Source: Desulfuromonadales bacterium C00003068 (GTDB taxonomy: Bacteria > Desulfobacterota > Desulfuromonadia > Desulfuromonadales > Desulfuromonadaceae). From it: a DNA stretch of 11,919 nucleotides. The position numbers and the translations under genes are program-made. Positions 1 to 7,823 of the stretch are shown piece by piece. Position 1 is the stretch's first letter; each line of letters opens with the position of its first letter. The stretch lies in contig MAXR01000135.1 of assembly GCA_001751155.1 (NCBI GenBank), positions 1,362-13,280 of the forward strand. Direction: 5' to 3'. A model generated the notes under the pieces. That model was given only the letters and a program-made list of their open reading frames with translations, was not told the origin of the DNA and made no database searches.

Positions 1-114
1 CGCTCTCAAATTCTCGAAAATCTGGTCTCAAGCAGTCTATCTCTCGCTACGGCCCGTCAAGTTCGACAGACTGCTAGGGCGATTTGTCTTGTGTCTGGCA
101 AGGTAACAGCGTAA
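1..114 (+). CDS. Possible C-terminal tail of an unidentified upstream gene (partial)
   Basis: Frame 1 is open from the window edge to a TAA at 112-114, giving 37 residues with the look of an amphipathic helix (LATARQVRQTARAI). A second frame is also open for about 100 bases, so the assignment is weak. The tail loosely recalls the end of PEP-utilising phosphotransferases (PtsI/PtsP type), but that is only an impression. No catalytic part of the protein lies in the window, so I do not name it. Confidence 0.4.
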   Translation, partial: RSQILENLVSSSLSLATARQVRQTARAICLVSGKVTA

Positions 115-231
115 AAATAACGGTTTACGAATTATCGACAATCTGAACTGACGTGAAGGGTTGGTAATTCATTTTATACATCAATTAATTGTTTTTTGAA
201 TTTTATCAGTCGTCGTACGAAAGGGAAACAA
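115..231 (+). other. Leader region upstream of purH
   Basis: This non-coding stretch of about 117 bases is AT-rich towards its 3' end. It contains a TATACA at 175-180 with no good -35 partner, and a weak TTGGTA (161-166) / ATTAAT (184-189) pair spaced by 17. Either could serve as the purH promoter but neither is convincing. I see no terminator for the preceding gene and no recognisable purine riboswitch or PurR-type palindrome. An AAGGG ribosome-binding site lies just before the purH ATG. Confidence 0.4.
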
Positions 232-1797
232 ATGGCTACTATTAAGCGTGCTCTTGTCAGTGTCTCAGATAAAACGGGTGTGGTTGAATTTGCTCGTGAA
301 CTCAGTTCTTATGGTGTTGAGATCCTCTCAACCGGTGGAACCGCCAGTTTGTTACGTAAAGAGGGTGTCAGCGTTGTTGATGTCTCTGATTACACCGGCT
401 ACCCCGAAATGCTGGATGGCCGGGTTAAGACATTGCACCCAAAGGTTCACGGTGGCCTTTTAGGTTTACGTGATAATCCTGAGCATGTGGCAAAGATGGC
501 CGAGCACGATATCGAGCCGATCGATATGGTAGTGGTTAACCTCTACCCTTTCGAAGCGACCGTTGCTAAGCCTGATTGTACCCTCGTTGATGCCATTGAA
601 AATATTGATATTGGCGGACCAACGATGCTACGCAGTGCGGCAAAAAATAATCGTTTTGTCACTGTCGTTGTCGATTGTGCCGACTATGCAACCGTGTTGG
701 CTGAGATGAAGAGCAGTGGTGGGGCGGTTTGTGAAAAGACCAACTTTAACCTTGCGGTAAAAGTTTATCAGCATACCGCAGCTTATGATGGTGCTATTTC
801 AAACTGGTTGGGAAGTCGCTTAGGCGAAGGTGTTGATGACTTCCCTGCGGCATTGAGTCTGCAATTCCAACAAAAGCAGGTGATGCGTTACGGTGAGAAC
901 CCTCATCAAAAAGCTGCTTTCTTTGTTGAGAAGAATATTAGTGAGGCGTGCATTGCAACGGCAAAGCAGTTGCAAGGAAAAGAGCTATCTTACAACAATA
1001 TTGGTGATACCGATGCGGCTTTGGAATGTGTAAAGCAATTCAACGATAGCCCTGCTTGTGTCATTGTGAAACATGCAAATCCATGCGGTGTTGCTGTTGG
1101 CGAAACGATCCTTGAGGCGTATGAGCGCGCTTTTAGTACTGATCCTGAATCCTCTTTTGGCGGCATCATTGCTATTAACCGTGAACTCGATGCGCAAACA
1201 GCCCAAGCGATTGTTGACCGCCAGTTTGTTGAGGTCATTATTGCTCCAACTGTCAGCGCTGAAGCCATTGAAATTATTAAAGCTAAAAAGAATGTCCGTT
1301 TGTTAGCGTGCGGTCAATGGGCTGATCAACCTGCTGATCGTTTCGAGTACAAGCGTGTCAATGGTGGCCTTTTAGTTCAAGATGCCGATCACTCGTTGTT
1401 CGATGATCTAAAAGTGGTGACCAAGCGTCAACCAACGGATCAAGAGATGAAGGATCTGTTGTTTACCTGGAAAGTGGCTAAATTTGTTAAGTCAAATGCC
1501 ATTGTTTATGGCAAGGATGCGATGACTATTGGTGTTGGTGCAGGGCAGATGAGTCGTGTTAACTCAGCTCGTATTGCCGCTATTAAAGCCGAGCACGCGG
1601 GACTTGATGTCACGGGATCTGTCATGGCTTCTGATGCATTTTTCCCGTTTCGCGATGGTTTAGATAACGCCGCTGCTGTTGGTGTTAAAGCGGTTATTCA
1701 ACCTGGTGGCTCCATTCGCGACGAAGAGGTGATTGCTGCTGCGGACGAGCATGGCATTGCCATGGTGTTCACATCAATGCGCCACTTCCGTCATTAG
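232..1797 (+). CDS. purH: Bifunctional AICAR transformylase / IMP cyclohydrolase PurH
   Basis: PurH catalyses the last two steps of IMP synthesis in the cytoplasm: formylation of AICAR by 10-formyl-THF, then ring closure of FAICAR. I place the start at the ATG at 232, which follows an AAGGG site and gives [16 protein letters not shown], the usual PurH opening. An upstream in-frame TTG at 196 would add 12 unrelated residues. The resulting 521 aa is normal for the family. The N-terminal MGS-like cyclohydrolase domain covers about residues 1-200 ([15 protein letters not shown] near 61-75, [18 protein letters not shown] at 123-140). The transformylase domain follows, with RYGENPHQ at 219-226, the catalytic Lys-His pair at 280-281 in VKHANPCG, and the conserved MRHFRH C-terminus. 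It heads a same-strand run with purD and purE. Confidence 0.97.
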   Translation: MATIKRALVSVSDKTGVVEFARELSSYGVEILSTGGTASLLRKEGVSVVDVSDYTGYPEMLDGRVKTLHPKVHGGLLGLRDNPEHVAKMAEHDIEPIDMVVVNLYPFEATVAKPDCTLVDAIENIDIGGPTMLRSAAKNNRFVTVVVDCADYATVLAEMKSSGGAVCEKTNFNLAVKVYQHTAAYDGAISNWLGSRLGEGVDDFPAALSLQFQQKQVMRYGENPHQKAAFFVEKNISEACIATAKQLQGKELSYNNIGDTDAALECVKQFNDSPACVIVKHANPCGVAVGETILEAYERAFSTDPESSFGGIIAINRELDAQTAQAIVDRQFVEVIIAPTVSAEAIEIIKAKKNVRLLACGQWADQPADRFEYKRVNGGLLVQDADHSLFDDLKVVTKRQPTDQEMKDLLFTWKVAKFVKSNAIVYGKDAMTIGVGAGQMSRVNSARIAAIKAEHAGLDVTGSVMASDAFFPFRDGLDNAAAVGVKAVIQPGGSIRDEEVIAAADEHGIAMVFTSMRHFRH

Positions 1798-1938
1798 TGA
1801 GACGATTAGCGACTGTGCAAATTACCCTCTAGATGTGCGTAGTTTGACGCTGTTTTATTAGCATAACAAACGATAGAATCCTTGATCCTTTGAGTGGTTT
1901 AGTTGCTCATGGGATGTTAAGGGCTAAATTAAATGACA

Positions 1939-1979
1939 AAACGTATCCCTCTGCTATTCGCTACAGAGGGATTCCGTTT
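1939..1979 (+). terminator. AT-flanked hairpin between purH and purD (terminator or attenuator candidate)
   Basis: A perfect 9-bp stem, ATCCCTCTG (1945-1953) with CAGAGGGAT (1964-1972), encloses a 10-base loop. Beyond a small asymmetric bulge it is extended by AAACG (1939-1943) pairing with CGTTT (1975-1979). The 3' side is only moderately U-rich, so termination may be partial. The hairpin ends about 10 bases before the purD ribosome-binding site, so it could limit read-through into purD, act as a processing or stability element, or affect purD translation. The rest of the 200-base purH-purD gap shows no clear promoter. Confidence 0.55.
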
Positions 1980-1999
1980 ATTATGAAAAGGATAGAGTT

Positions 2000-3271
2000 A
2001 TGAAGGTCTTGGTCGTAGGTGGCGGTGGTCGTGAACATGCTTTGGTGTGGAAAATTGCCCAATCACCACTGGTAGATAAAATCTATTGCGCCCCGGGTAA
2101 TCCAGGTACTGCTGACGCTGCTGAAAATGTCGCCCTAGCTGTTGACGATATTGATGGTCTGTGTGCCTTTGCCAAAAAGAACCAGATTGACCTAACCGTT
2201 GTTGGCCCTGAACTACCGTTGACATTAGGGATGGTTGATCGTTTTAAAGCTGAAGGCTTAGCGGTGTTTGGCCCGAGCAAGGCTGCTGCTCAATTAGAAG
2301 GTAGCAAGGGCTTTTCGAAGGATTTAATGGCCAAGTACAATATCGTTACTGCGGCTTATGCTTCCTTTAGTGATCGCGATGCTGCTGTCGAATATATCCG
2401 TGAACAGGGTGCTCCAATCGTTGTTAAGGTCGATGGTTTGGCTGCGGGAAAAGGGGTTATTCTTGCTCAAACAGAGCAGGAAGCTATTGATGCTGTCGAC
2501 GATATTCTGGTACGGAAAACATTTGGTGATGCCGGTGATTCGGTTGTTATTGAAGAGTTTTTGACTGGTGAGGAAGCATCCTTTTTTGCCTTCACTGACG
2601 GTAAAAACATTTTACCCTTAGCCTCGGCGCAAGATCATAAACAGATTTTCAATGGTGATAAAGGCCCTAACACCGGTGGCATGGGCGCTTATTCGCCCGC
2701 ACCTGTTGTTACCGCCCCACTTTATGAGCGTATTGTTGCCGAGGTGGTGCAACCGACGATTGACGGCATGGCGGCTGAGGGTTGCCCTTACTGTGGAATC
2801 TTGTTTATTGGTGTGATGATTGAAAATGATGATTTCAAGGTGCTTGAATTTAATGCGCGCTTTGGTGATCCTGAAGCCCAACCATTATTGTCACGCATGA
2901 AGTCTGATGTCGTACCCGTGTTGCTTGATTGTGCTCGTGGTGAACTGACAACCAAGGCGTTGGAATGGTATGATCGTGCTTCGGTTTGTGTCGTGATGGC
3001 TGCAGGTGGTTATCCTGCTGATTACGCTAAGGGCGATATTATCTCTGGTATTGACGATGCCAATGCGGTTGATGGTGTTCGTGTTTTTCATGCTGGTACC
3101 GCTGAGGTCGATGGCAACATTGTTACAGCAGGTGGTCGTGTTCTCGGGGTGACAGGTTGGGGCGATGATGTTGCTTCGGCAATCGAAAAAGCCTACGAGG
3201 GAACGCAGAAAATCAGTTGGAATGGTGCGCAATTTAGAACCGATATTGGTAAAAAAGCGTTAAACCGCTAA
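2000..3271 (+). CDS. purD: Phosphoribosylamine-glycine ligase (GAR synthetase) PurD
   Basis: PurD is the second step of de novo purine synthesis: it joins glycine to 5-phosphoribosylamine with ATP to give GAR. The 423 aa match the usual monofunctional bacterial length. The N-terminal domain shows GGGGREHAL (7-15), APGNPGT (31-37) and GPELPL (69-74). The ATP-grasp domain shows GPSKAAAQLEGSKGFSK (91-107), VVKVDGLAAGKGV (141-153), GDKGPNTGGMGAYSP (219-233) and the metal/ATP site LEFNARFGDPEAQP (282-295). The ATG at 2000 follows an AAAAGGATAGAG site. An ATG at 1983 meets a stop after four codons and is not the start. A hairpin separates it from purH, while purE follows after only 40 bases. Confidence 0.97.
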   Translation: MKVLVVGGGGREHALVWKIAQSPLVDKIYCAPGNPGTADAAENVALAVDDIDGLCAFAKKNQIDLTVVGPELPLTLGMVDRFKAEGLAVFGPSKAAAQLEGSKGFSKDLMAKYNIVTAAYASFSDRDAAVEYIREQGAPIVVKVDGLAAGKGVILAQTEQEAIDAVDDILVRKTFGDAGDSVVIEEFLTGEEASFFAFTDGKNILPLASAQDHKQIFNGDKGPNTGGMGAYSPAPVVTAPLYERIVAEVVQPTIDGMAAEGCPYCGILFIGVMIENDDFKVLEFNARFGDPEAQPLLSRMKSDVVPVLLDCARGELTTKALEWYDRASVCVVMAAGGYPADYAKGDIISGIDDANAVDGVRVFHAGTAEVDGNIVTAGGRVLGVTGWGDDVASAIEKAYEGTQKISWNGAQFRTDIGKKALNR

Positions 3272-3311
3272 AACCTATAATCAATTAAGACTAAAAGGAA
3301 ATAAGAACATA

Positions 3312-3830
3312 ATGGAAAAACAACCTGTAGTTGGAATTTTGATGGGTAGCGACTCAGACTATCCGGTGATGGCAGAGGCCGCGAAGGTTCTCAAGTCATT
3401 TGGCGTTGCCTATGAGTTGATCGTCAGTAGTGCTCACCGTTCCCCGGTAAGAACTGCTGAATATGCATCAAGCGCAGCTCAACGAGGCATTAAGACTTTA
3501 ATTGTTGGTGCAGGAGCTGCCGCTCACCTCGCTGGTGTCATTGCCGCTGAAACGACATTGCCTATTATTGGTGTTCCGATTGATAGTTCAGCACTTGCTG
3601 GTCTTGATGCGCTGTTGGCAACCGTACAGATGCCTGGTGGCATTCCAGTCGCAACCATGGCTATCGGCAAAGCTGGAGCAAAAAATGCGGCTATCTTTGC
3701 CGTGCAACTTCTGGCCATTAGTAATGCCGAACTCGCTGATAAACTAATAATTTCACGTAAAGAGATGGCTGAGGCAGTGGCTTTGAAGAGCGACAAACTT
3801 CAACAGCGTTTAGCAGAAGATGGACTGTAG
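3312..3830 (+). CDS. purE: 5-(carboxyamino)imidazole ribonucleotide mutase family protein PurE
   Basis: PurE acts in the carboxylation step of purine synthesis, giving CAIR (4-carboxy-AIR) from N5-CAIR or, in some variants, from AIR and CO2. The 172 aa are the normal size for a stand-alone single-domain enzyme. Visible family motifs are GSDSD (12-16), SAHRSP (40-45, with the mechanistically important His42), AAHLAGVIA (70-78) and [17 protein letters not shown] (99-115). The last motif resembles the class I mutases, which normally work with PurK, rather than the class II (Treponema/animal-type) carboxylases. No purK gene is in the window. The start ATG follows an AAAAGGAAATAAG site. A hairpin overlaps the stop codon. 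Confidence 0.95.
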   Translation: MEKQPVVGILMGSDSDYPVMAEAAKVLKSFGVAYELIVSSAHRSPVRTAEYASSAAQRGIKTLIVGAGAAAHLAGVIAAETTLPIIGVPIDSSALAGLDALLATVQMPGGIPVATMAIGKAGAKNAAIFAVQLLAISNAELADKLIISRKEMAEAVALKSDKLQQRLAEDGL

Positions 3831-3837
3831 TCCATCT
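3818..3837 (+). terminator. Hairpin across the purE stop codon (weak terminator or processing element)
   Basis: AGATGGAC (3818-3825) and GTCCATCT (3830-3837) form a perfect 8-bp stem closed by the four-base loop TGTA. The purE stop codon TAG (3828-3830) spans the loop and the first stem base. AATTTT follows, which is too poor in U for a confident intrinsic terminator. It marks the border between the purine genes and resB, whose ribosome-binding site begins only about 11 bases later. Partial termination, mRNA 3'-end stabilisation or chance are all possible. Confidence 0.4.
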
Positions 3838-3861
3838 AATTTTAAATAAAGGAGACACGAC

Positions 3862-5226
3862 TTGGGTGCAAAACAGCGTGGCGTGTTAGTTCGAATTTGG
3901 GATTTTTTCTGTTCGTTGAAGTTGACGATATTTTCTTTGATATCGCTTGCAGCGACATCAATTATCGGTACCGTGATTCAACAGAATCTTTCTCGTCAAG
4001 AGTACTTGCGAGTTTTTAGCGAGAAAACGTATAATTTATTAGATCAACTTCAATGTTTTGATATGTACCATTCCTGGTGGTTTATTGGGCTGCTAGTGTT
4101 GTTCTGTCTCAACTTGATTTGTTGTTCGATTAAGCGGTTTCCACGGGTGTGGAAGGTTGTCCACAATCCGCTGTTAACGCCAAGCCAACAGGTTCTTAAA
4201 ACTTTTTCCAATGCCGATGAGCAAGTGGTTAAAGGTGATATAGCAAGTGTTACCGCGCGGATGAAAGGCTTCCTGACTCAAGAATTTTCTACTCCACAGG
4301 AGAATGAAAAAGCGGGCGAAGTGTTTCTTTATTCCGATAAATTGAAATATTCTCGATTTGGTGTTTATATTACCCACTTATCAATTTTGATCATTTTCTT
4401 AGGAGCCATCATTGGTAACATTTATGGTTTCAAAGGCTTTGTAAATATCCCAGAAGGCGGGTCAATCGATCGGATTTGGCTGCGAAATGGTCAAATCCCA
4501 TTGCCGATTGATTTTAGTGTCCGCTGCGAAGAGTTTTCCGTAAGTTATTACGGAAATACGCAACGGCCAAAAGAGTATCGCAGCGTGTTGACTGTTATCG
4601 ATAAAGGTGAGGTGGTGATTGATCGTCGGCCGATCATTGTTAATGACCCACTTTCATATAAAGGGCTTACTTTTTATCAGTCTAGTTTTGGCCCTGCTGG
4701 TGATGAAGTGGTCTCGATTAAGGTTAAAGTGCGTGGCGAAGATAAGGTTGATGCGTTTTCGTTAGGTAAGGGTGATACCGCTGAACTGGCCAACGGTGAT
4801 AAAATTAAAATTGAAGATTTTGCTGCGTCTTTCCGTAATTTCGGTCCCGCCGCACGACTTCAAGTGCTGCCTAAAGATGGTCAGCCACGGACTGTTACTG
4901 TATTTAAAAACTTTCCTCAGTTTGATGATGAACGGCAAGGGGCTTACATCTTTACCCTCGTTGATTTTGATCAACTTTATTATACTGGTTTGCAGGTCAC
5001 CAAAGATCCGGGTGTTTGGGTTGTGTGGTTAGGCTGTACACTGATGATTTTGGGCTGCTTAGTCGCTTTCTTCCTTTCTCATCGTAGAATATGGATTGTA
5101 TTGAGTAATCAAAACGGTAAAGTTGGCGTTCGCCTTGTTGGTTCGGCCCATCGGAACCAACCCGGTTTTGAGCTCTATTTTGATGAACTGAAAAACAAAT
5201 TTCGTGATGCGTTAGCACAAGACTAG
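3862..5226 (+). CDS. resB: Cytochrome c biogenesis protein ResB/Ccs1 (System II)
   Basis: ResB (Ccs1) pairs with CcsA to form the System II synthase that carries heme across the inner membrane and attaches it to apocytochrome c CXXCH motifs. The 454 aa contain four predicted membrane segments: about 19-40, 72-90, 167-187 and 385-406. A large domain, expected to be periplasmic, lies between the third and fourth. His172 (ITHLSILII) in the third segment and His407 at the end of the fourth sit where family members carry heme-ligand histidines. The MYHSWWFIGLLVLFCLN stretch at 68-84 is typical of the family. The start is a TTG at 3862, placed 7 bases after an AAAGGAG site; no in-frame ATG occurs before Met68, which lies past the first membrane segment. 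ccsA follows after 22 bases. Confidence 0.92.
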   Translation: MGAKQRGVLVRIWDFFCSLKLTIFSLISLAATSIIGTVIQQNLSRQEYLRVFSEKTYNLLDQLQCFDMYHSWWFIGLLVLFCLNLICCSIKRFPRVWKVVHNPLLTPSQQVLKTFSNADEQVVKGDIASVTARMKGFLTQEFSTPQENEKAGEVFLYSDKLKYSRFGVYITHLSILIIFLGAIIGNIYGFKGFVNIPEGGSIDRIWLRNGQIPLPIDFSVRCEEFSVSYYGNTQRPKEYRSVLTVIDKGEVVIDRRPIIVNDPLSYKGLTFYQSSFGPAGDEVVSIKVKVRGEDKVDAFSLGKGDTAELANGDKIKIEDFAASFRNFGPAARLQVLPKDGQPRTVTVFKNFPQFDDERQGAYIFTLVDFDQLYYTGLQVTKDPGVWVVWLGCTLMILGCLVAFFLSHRRIWIVLSNQNGKVGVRLVGSAHRNQPGFELYFDELKNKFRDALAQD

Positions 5227-5248
5227 CATTGCGTGGAGGGTACTTATT

Positions 5249-6103
5249 ATGAGTAGTGGTCAGTTATTTAACTTCGTTACCATCGGCTACTTTGCCGCAA
5301 TGATCCTTTTTATCGGCTACTTAGCTACACATAGTGCGGTTGTTGCGAAATTGGCAACCTTGTTCGCTTATGCCGGCTTTGTAGTACAGACATACGCCAT
5401 TGGTTTGCGTTGGTATGAAACCTATCAGGTACCTGGTGGTGCTGGTTATGCGCCATTGTCGAACCTTTATGAATCGGTGGTGTTCTTTTCATGGACTATT
5501 TTGTTGATCTATCTGCTGATTGATCTGCGCTATAAGCAAAAATCTGTAGGTGCTTTTGTTGTCCCTTTTGCCTTTTTAGCTATGACGTGGGCGCAATTAC
5601 GCTTAGATTCAACGATTTCACCCCTTGTCCCTGCATTACAAAGTAACTGGCTGACATACCATGTTGTTACCTGCTTTCTCGGCTATGCTGCTTTTGCCGT
5701 CGCGTGTGGTGTTTCAATCATGTATCTGATCAAGGTTCGAAAAGAGGATAACGCTTCCGATTCCCCTGCTGGCGGTATTGTAGGGATTTTCCCCAGTGCT
5801 AAAATTCTCGATGATCTAAACTACAAAGCCATTATGATTGGTTTTCCATTGTTGACATTGGGTATTATCACCGGTGCCGCATGGGCCAACTATGCTTGGG
5901 GAACGTATTGGAGTTGGGATCCTAAGGAAACGTGGAGTCTGATTGTTTGGTTTATTTATGCAGCGTTTCTCCATGCGCGCATCACTCGTGGTTGGGCTGG
6001 ACGTAAAGCCGCAATTCTGTCGATTGTTGGCTTTGTTGCCACCATTTTCTGCTACCTCGGTGTGAACCTACTGCTCGCTGGACTTCACTCCTACGGCGGT
6101 TAA
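5249..6103 (+). CDS. ccsA: Cytochrome c biogenesis protein CcsA/ResC (heme-handling WWD protein)
   Basis: This is the second half of the System II cytochrome c synthase, a polytopic inner-membrane protein that presents heme to apocytochromes at the periplasmic face. The 284 aa are mostly hydrophobic, with about eight candidate membrane segments. The tryptophan-rich WWD domain is clear at 212-229 (WANYAWGTYWSWDPKETW). Conserved-type histidines are His138 (TYHVV), His242 (LHAR) and His280 near the C-terminus (LAGLHSYGG). LSNLYES at 70-76 is another family signature. Length and WWD placement fit CcsA rather than the larger System I CcmF or the smaller CcmC. The ATG at 5249 follows a GGAGGG site and lies just after resB; an intrinsic terminator closes the unit. 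Confidence 0.94.
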   Translation: MSSGQLFNFVTIGYFAAMILFIGYLATHSAVVAKLATLFAYAGFVVQTYAIGLRWYETYQVPGGAGYAPLSNLYESVVFFSWTILLIYLLIDLRYKQKSVGAFVVPFAFLAMTWAQLRLDSTISPLVPALQSNWLTYHVVTCFLGYAAFAVACGVSIMYLIKVRKEDNASDSPAGGIVGIFPSAKILDDLNYKAIMIGFPLLTLGIITGAAWANYAWGTYWSWDPKETWSLIVWFIYAAFLHARITRGWAGRKAAILSIVGFVATIFCYLGVNLLLAGLHSYGG

Positions 6104-6122
6104 TGACTGATCTAATCTGAAT

Positions 6123-6158
6123 AAAAAAAGGGGAGCCGTTGGTGCTCTCCTTTTTTTT
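6123..6158 (+). terminator. Intrinsic terminator after ccsA
   Basis: A run of seven A is followed by GGGGAGC (6130-6136), a seven-base loop, GCTCTCC (6144-6150, one G-U pair) and a run of eight T (6151-6158). The A and T runs can extend the stem, so it could work on both strands. It separates the resB-ccsA unit from the methyltransferase gene, whose ribosome-binding site starts only a few bases later. Confidence 0.9.
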
Positions 6159-6171
6159 GTAAGGAATTCGA

Positions 6172-6909
6172 ATGGCGATGCAACAGGTTGAGTTAAAAGA
6201 GGATGAATCTCTCGATACTTTAAAAGGGGGGGCACTCAAGTTGATTCAGCATCAACGTGGTTATCGGTTCTCCGTTGATCCAGTGATGTTGGCAAACTTT
6301 GTCAGTGTTTCTGAGGGGGATCGGGTGGTTGATCTCGGCTGTGGTGGCGGGATTATCGCCATGCTGATTGCCCGCTGGACGACAGCTAAAGAGATCCTCG
6401 GCATCGAGATTCAGCCCGCTCAAGTTGAACGCGCTCAGCGTAATGTTGTGTTAAATGATCTCAGCGAACGGGTCGCCATCTGCCAAGGGGATTTACGAGA
6501 ATTAACCGAGCATAGTCATGGCTTGTTCGATCGCGTGGTGTCAAATCCACCGTTTCGCGCCCCTGAATCGGGTCAATGCTCTTTTGGCAACGAGCGGGCC
6601 CATTCTCGTCATGAACTCGCTGGCGGTTTAAATGACTTTTTAACGATTGGCAGCGCGTTGTTACGTCAGGGTGGCACCCTGAGTATGATCCACCTATCAG
6701 AGCGATTGGTCGATATTATTGCAGGGATGCGTCAGGCAGATATTGAACCAAAGCGGGTGCGATTAATCCATAGTCGCAGCGACAGTGCTGCACGTTTGGT
6801 GTTGATCGAAGGACGTAAGCGTGGCCGGCCTGGCTTAGAGATTGAACCACCACTTTATGTTTATAATGGTATGGATTATACCGACGAAGTGACGGCAATG
6901 TATCGATAG
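6172..6909 (+). CDS. tRNA1(Val) (adenine(37)-N6)-methyltransferase-like protein (TrmN6/YfiC family)
   Basis: This is a class I SAM-dependent N6-adenine methyltransferase of 245 aa. It shows the SAM-binding motif I DLGCGGG (54-60), the acidic end of the second strand GIEI (77-80) and the catalytic NPPF motif (125-128), characteristic of enzymes that methylate the exocyclic amine of adenine. The N-terminal stretch GYRFSVDPVMLANFV (30-44) and the ARP/HELA region after NPPF match the COG4123 group, which contains E. coli TrmN6, the enzyme that modifies A37 of tRNA1(Val). Substrate identity is inferred from family only. The ATG at 6172 follows AAGGAA; a second in-frame ATG two codons on is possible. 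It follows the ccsA terminator closely and converges with the DUF721 gene. Confidence 0.82.
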   Translation: MAMQQVELKEDESLDTLKGGALKLIQHQRGYRFSVDPVMLANFVSVSEGDRVVDLGCGGGIIAMLIARWTTAKEILGIEIQPAQVERAQRNVVLNDLSERVAICQGDLRELTEHSHGLFDRVVSNPPFRAPESGQCSFGNERAHSRHELAGGLNDFLTIGSALLRQGGTLSMIHLSERLVDIIAGMRQADIEPKRVRLIHSRSDSAARLVLIEGRKRGRPGLEIEPPLYVYNGMDYTDEVTAMYR

Positions 6910-6925
6910 CAGATGTGTCGCTGCG

Positions 6926-7414
6926 TTATGATCGGTCGCGCTTGTCAAGACGACGTTGTTTCTGCAGTAGCTCATCGAGCGCTGTGCGTACTTCATCATC
7001 TTTGATGTGTTCGGTAAGTTTGTGGACCGATTCAATTTCATCAGTGTTGAGTTCGGGAAGCGGTGCAGGTGGTTCAACAATCGCAACAGCTTCCTTAACG
7101 ATTTGCCCTCGCCTTAAATACAAGTCTTTGATCGGCGTGTCACCAAGGTGTTCATTGATCTGTTTCAATAGTCGTGGTTTGAGAAGTTGTAGTTGTTGCA
7201 TCCAAACGGGGTGAGCCACTTTAATCTCTAAAACATCATTGCGAATTTTGGATGGGATAGCGTGCTGGGCAACCTGTTCGCCAACAGCTTCTTCCCATAT
7301 GGCCCATATTCGGTGTTGCTCAATCTTGTTGGAAATTCCAAGATTACCAAGAATTCCATCAATGAGGCTACGTGTTGATTTAAGTGAGTCCGCACTGCGG
7401 CTACGTCGCGCCAT
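6926..7414 (-). CDS. DUF721 / DciA-like protein
   Basis: This 162-aa protein has the DUF721 fold signature at about residues 15-90: IWAIWEEAVGEQVAQHA (36-52), then a short strand pair, and the VWMQQLQLLKPRLLKQIN segment (70-87). The same domain occurs in DciA, which loads the replicative helicase DnaB in bacteria lacking DnaC/DnaI, so a role in replication or nucleic-acid binding is possible but not shown. The N-terminus is basic (MARRSRS), and the C-terminal part after residue 110 is proline- and charge-rich with a basic end, probably flexible. It lies 5 bases downstream of the small membrane-protein gene on the same strand and is probably co-transcribed with it. It ends 16 bases from the convergent methyltransferase gene; no terminator is visible there. 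Confidence 0.8.
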   Translation of the reverse strand: MARRSRSADSLKSTRSLIDGILGNLGISNKIEQHRIWAIWEEAVGEQVAQHAIPSKIRNDVLEIKVAHPVWMQQLQLLKPRLLKQINEHLGDTPIKDLYLRRGQIVKEAVAIVEPPAPLPELNTDEIESVHKLTEHIKDDEVRTALDELLQKQRRLDKRDRS

Positions 7415-7419
7415 GAGTG

Positions 7420-7713
7420 TTAACCGCGCTCTTTACGTTTGCGCAGTGACCCACCTGTCAGTTGACCGATGACAGCACAGCCTATGGTAAAAGGGATGAT
7501 GTGCCAATCGAAATCAAAATAGAGTCTCAGGGCAATAATAAAAGGGATCGATAGGTGGATATACAGAAACCAGAGTGGGGAACGCTTTCTTGTTCCTTGC
7601 CTGAAATAGCCTAAAGGGATATTCGACAAGAGGCCAAAGAGTAGGAGTAGCGTTAGCTGTACGGAATGAATGTTCAAAACGGTGGCGTTCCTCAGTGTGC
7701 GGTTAAGTTGCAT
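7420..7713 (-). CDS. Small hypothetical membrane protein
   Basis: I do not recognise this 97-aa protein. It has three hydrophobic segments: about 18-34 (VQLTLLLLFGLLSNIPL), 47-64 (LWFLYIHLSIPFIIALRL) and 68-86 (FDWHIIPFTIGCAVIGQL). A basic loop (FRQGTRKRS) separates the first two, and the tail is strongly basic (LRKRKERG). By the positive-inside rule both the loop and the tail would be cytoplasmic. The ATG at 7713 has no evident ribosome-binding site and lies only about 14 bases from the predicted transcription start. A TTG at 7677 (codon 13) preceded by TGAGGAA is an alternative start. It leads the minus-strand pair with the DUF721 gene, 5 bases apart. Confidence 0.68.
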   Translation of the reverse strand: MQLNRTLRNATVLNIHSVQLTLLLLFGLLSNIPLGYFRQGTRKRSPLWFLYIHLSIPFIIALRLYFDFDWHIIPFTIGCAVIGQLTGGSLRKRKERG

Positions 7714-7733
7714 GGGTACTGCAATAGTGGTAC

Positions 7734-7762
7734 ACCATAGCTTTTAGCGACAGGGCTGTCAA
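7734..7762 (-). promoter_or_regulatory. Sigma-70-type promoter for the membrane protein-DUF721 pair
   Basis: Read on the minus strand, a perfect TTGACA (7762-7757) is followed after exactly 17 bases by TATGGT (7739-7734), four of six matches to TATAAT including the two leading bases and the final T. The expected start of transcription is near 7727, about 14 bases before the ATG at 7713. This short leader supports either leaderless-like initiation or use of the alternative TTG at 7677. Confidence 0.65.
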
Positions 7763-7823
7763 TCCACGCCATTAATTGGTGGTACTGTTGTTTAATTTGA
7801 GCACTGCAGAGGAGATATGTACG

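Noticed and set aside
161..189. Possible purH promoter (TTGGTA-17-ATTAAT, or TATACA at 175-180)
   Set aside because: Both boxes match consensus only in part and the two candidates conflict; not strong enough to list as a promoter.
1844..1890. TTGACG at 1844-1849 with TAGAAT downstream as a purD promoter
   Set aside because: The spacing is about 24 bases, far from 16-18, and no acceptable -10 box lies at the right distance.
2891..3232. Open frame on the minus strand inside purD (113 codons)
   Set aside because: It is fully antisense to purD, with no recognisable domain; judged a shadow.
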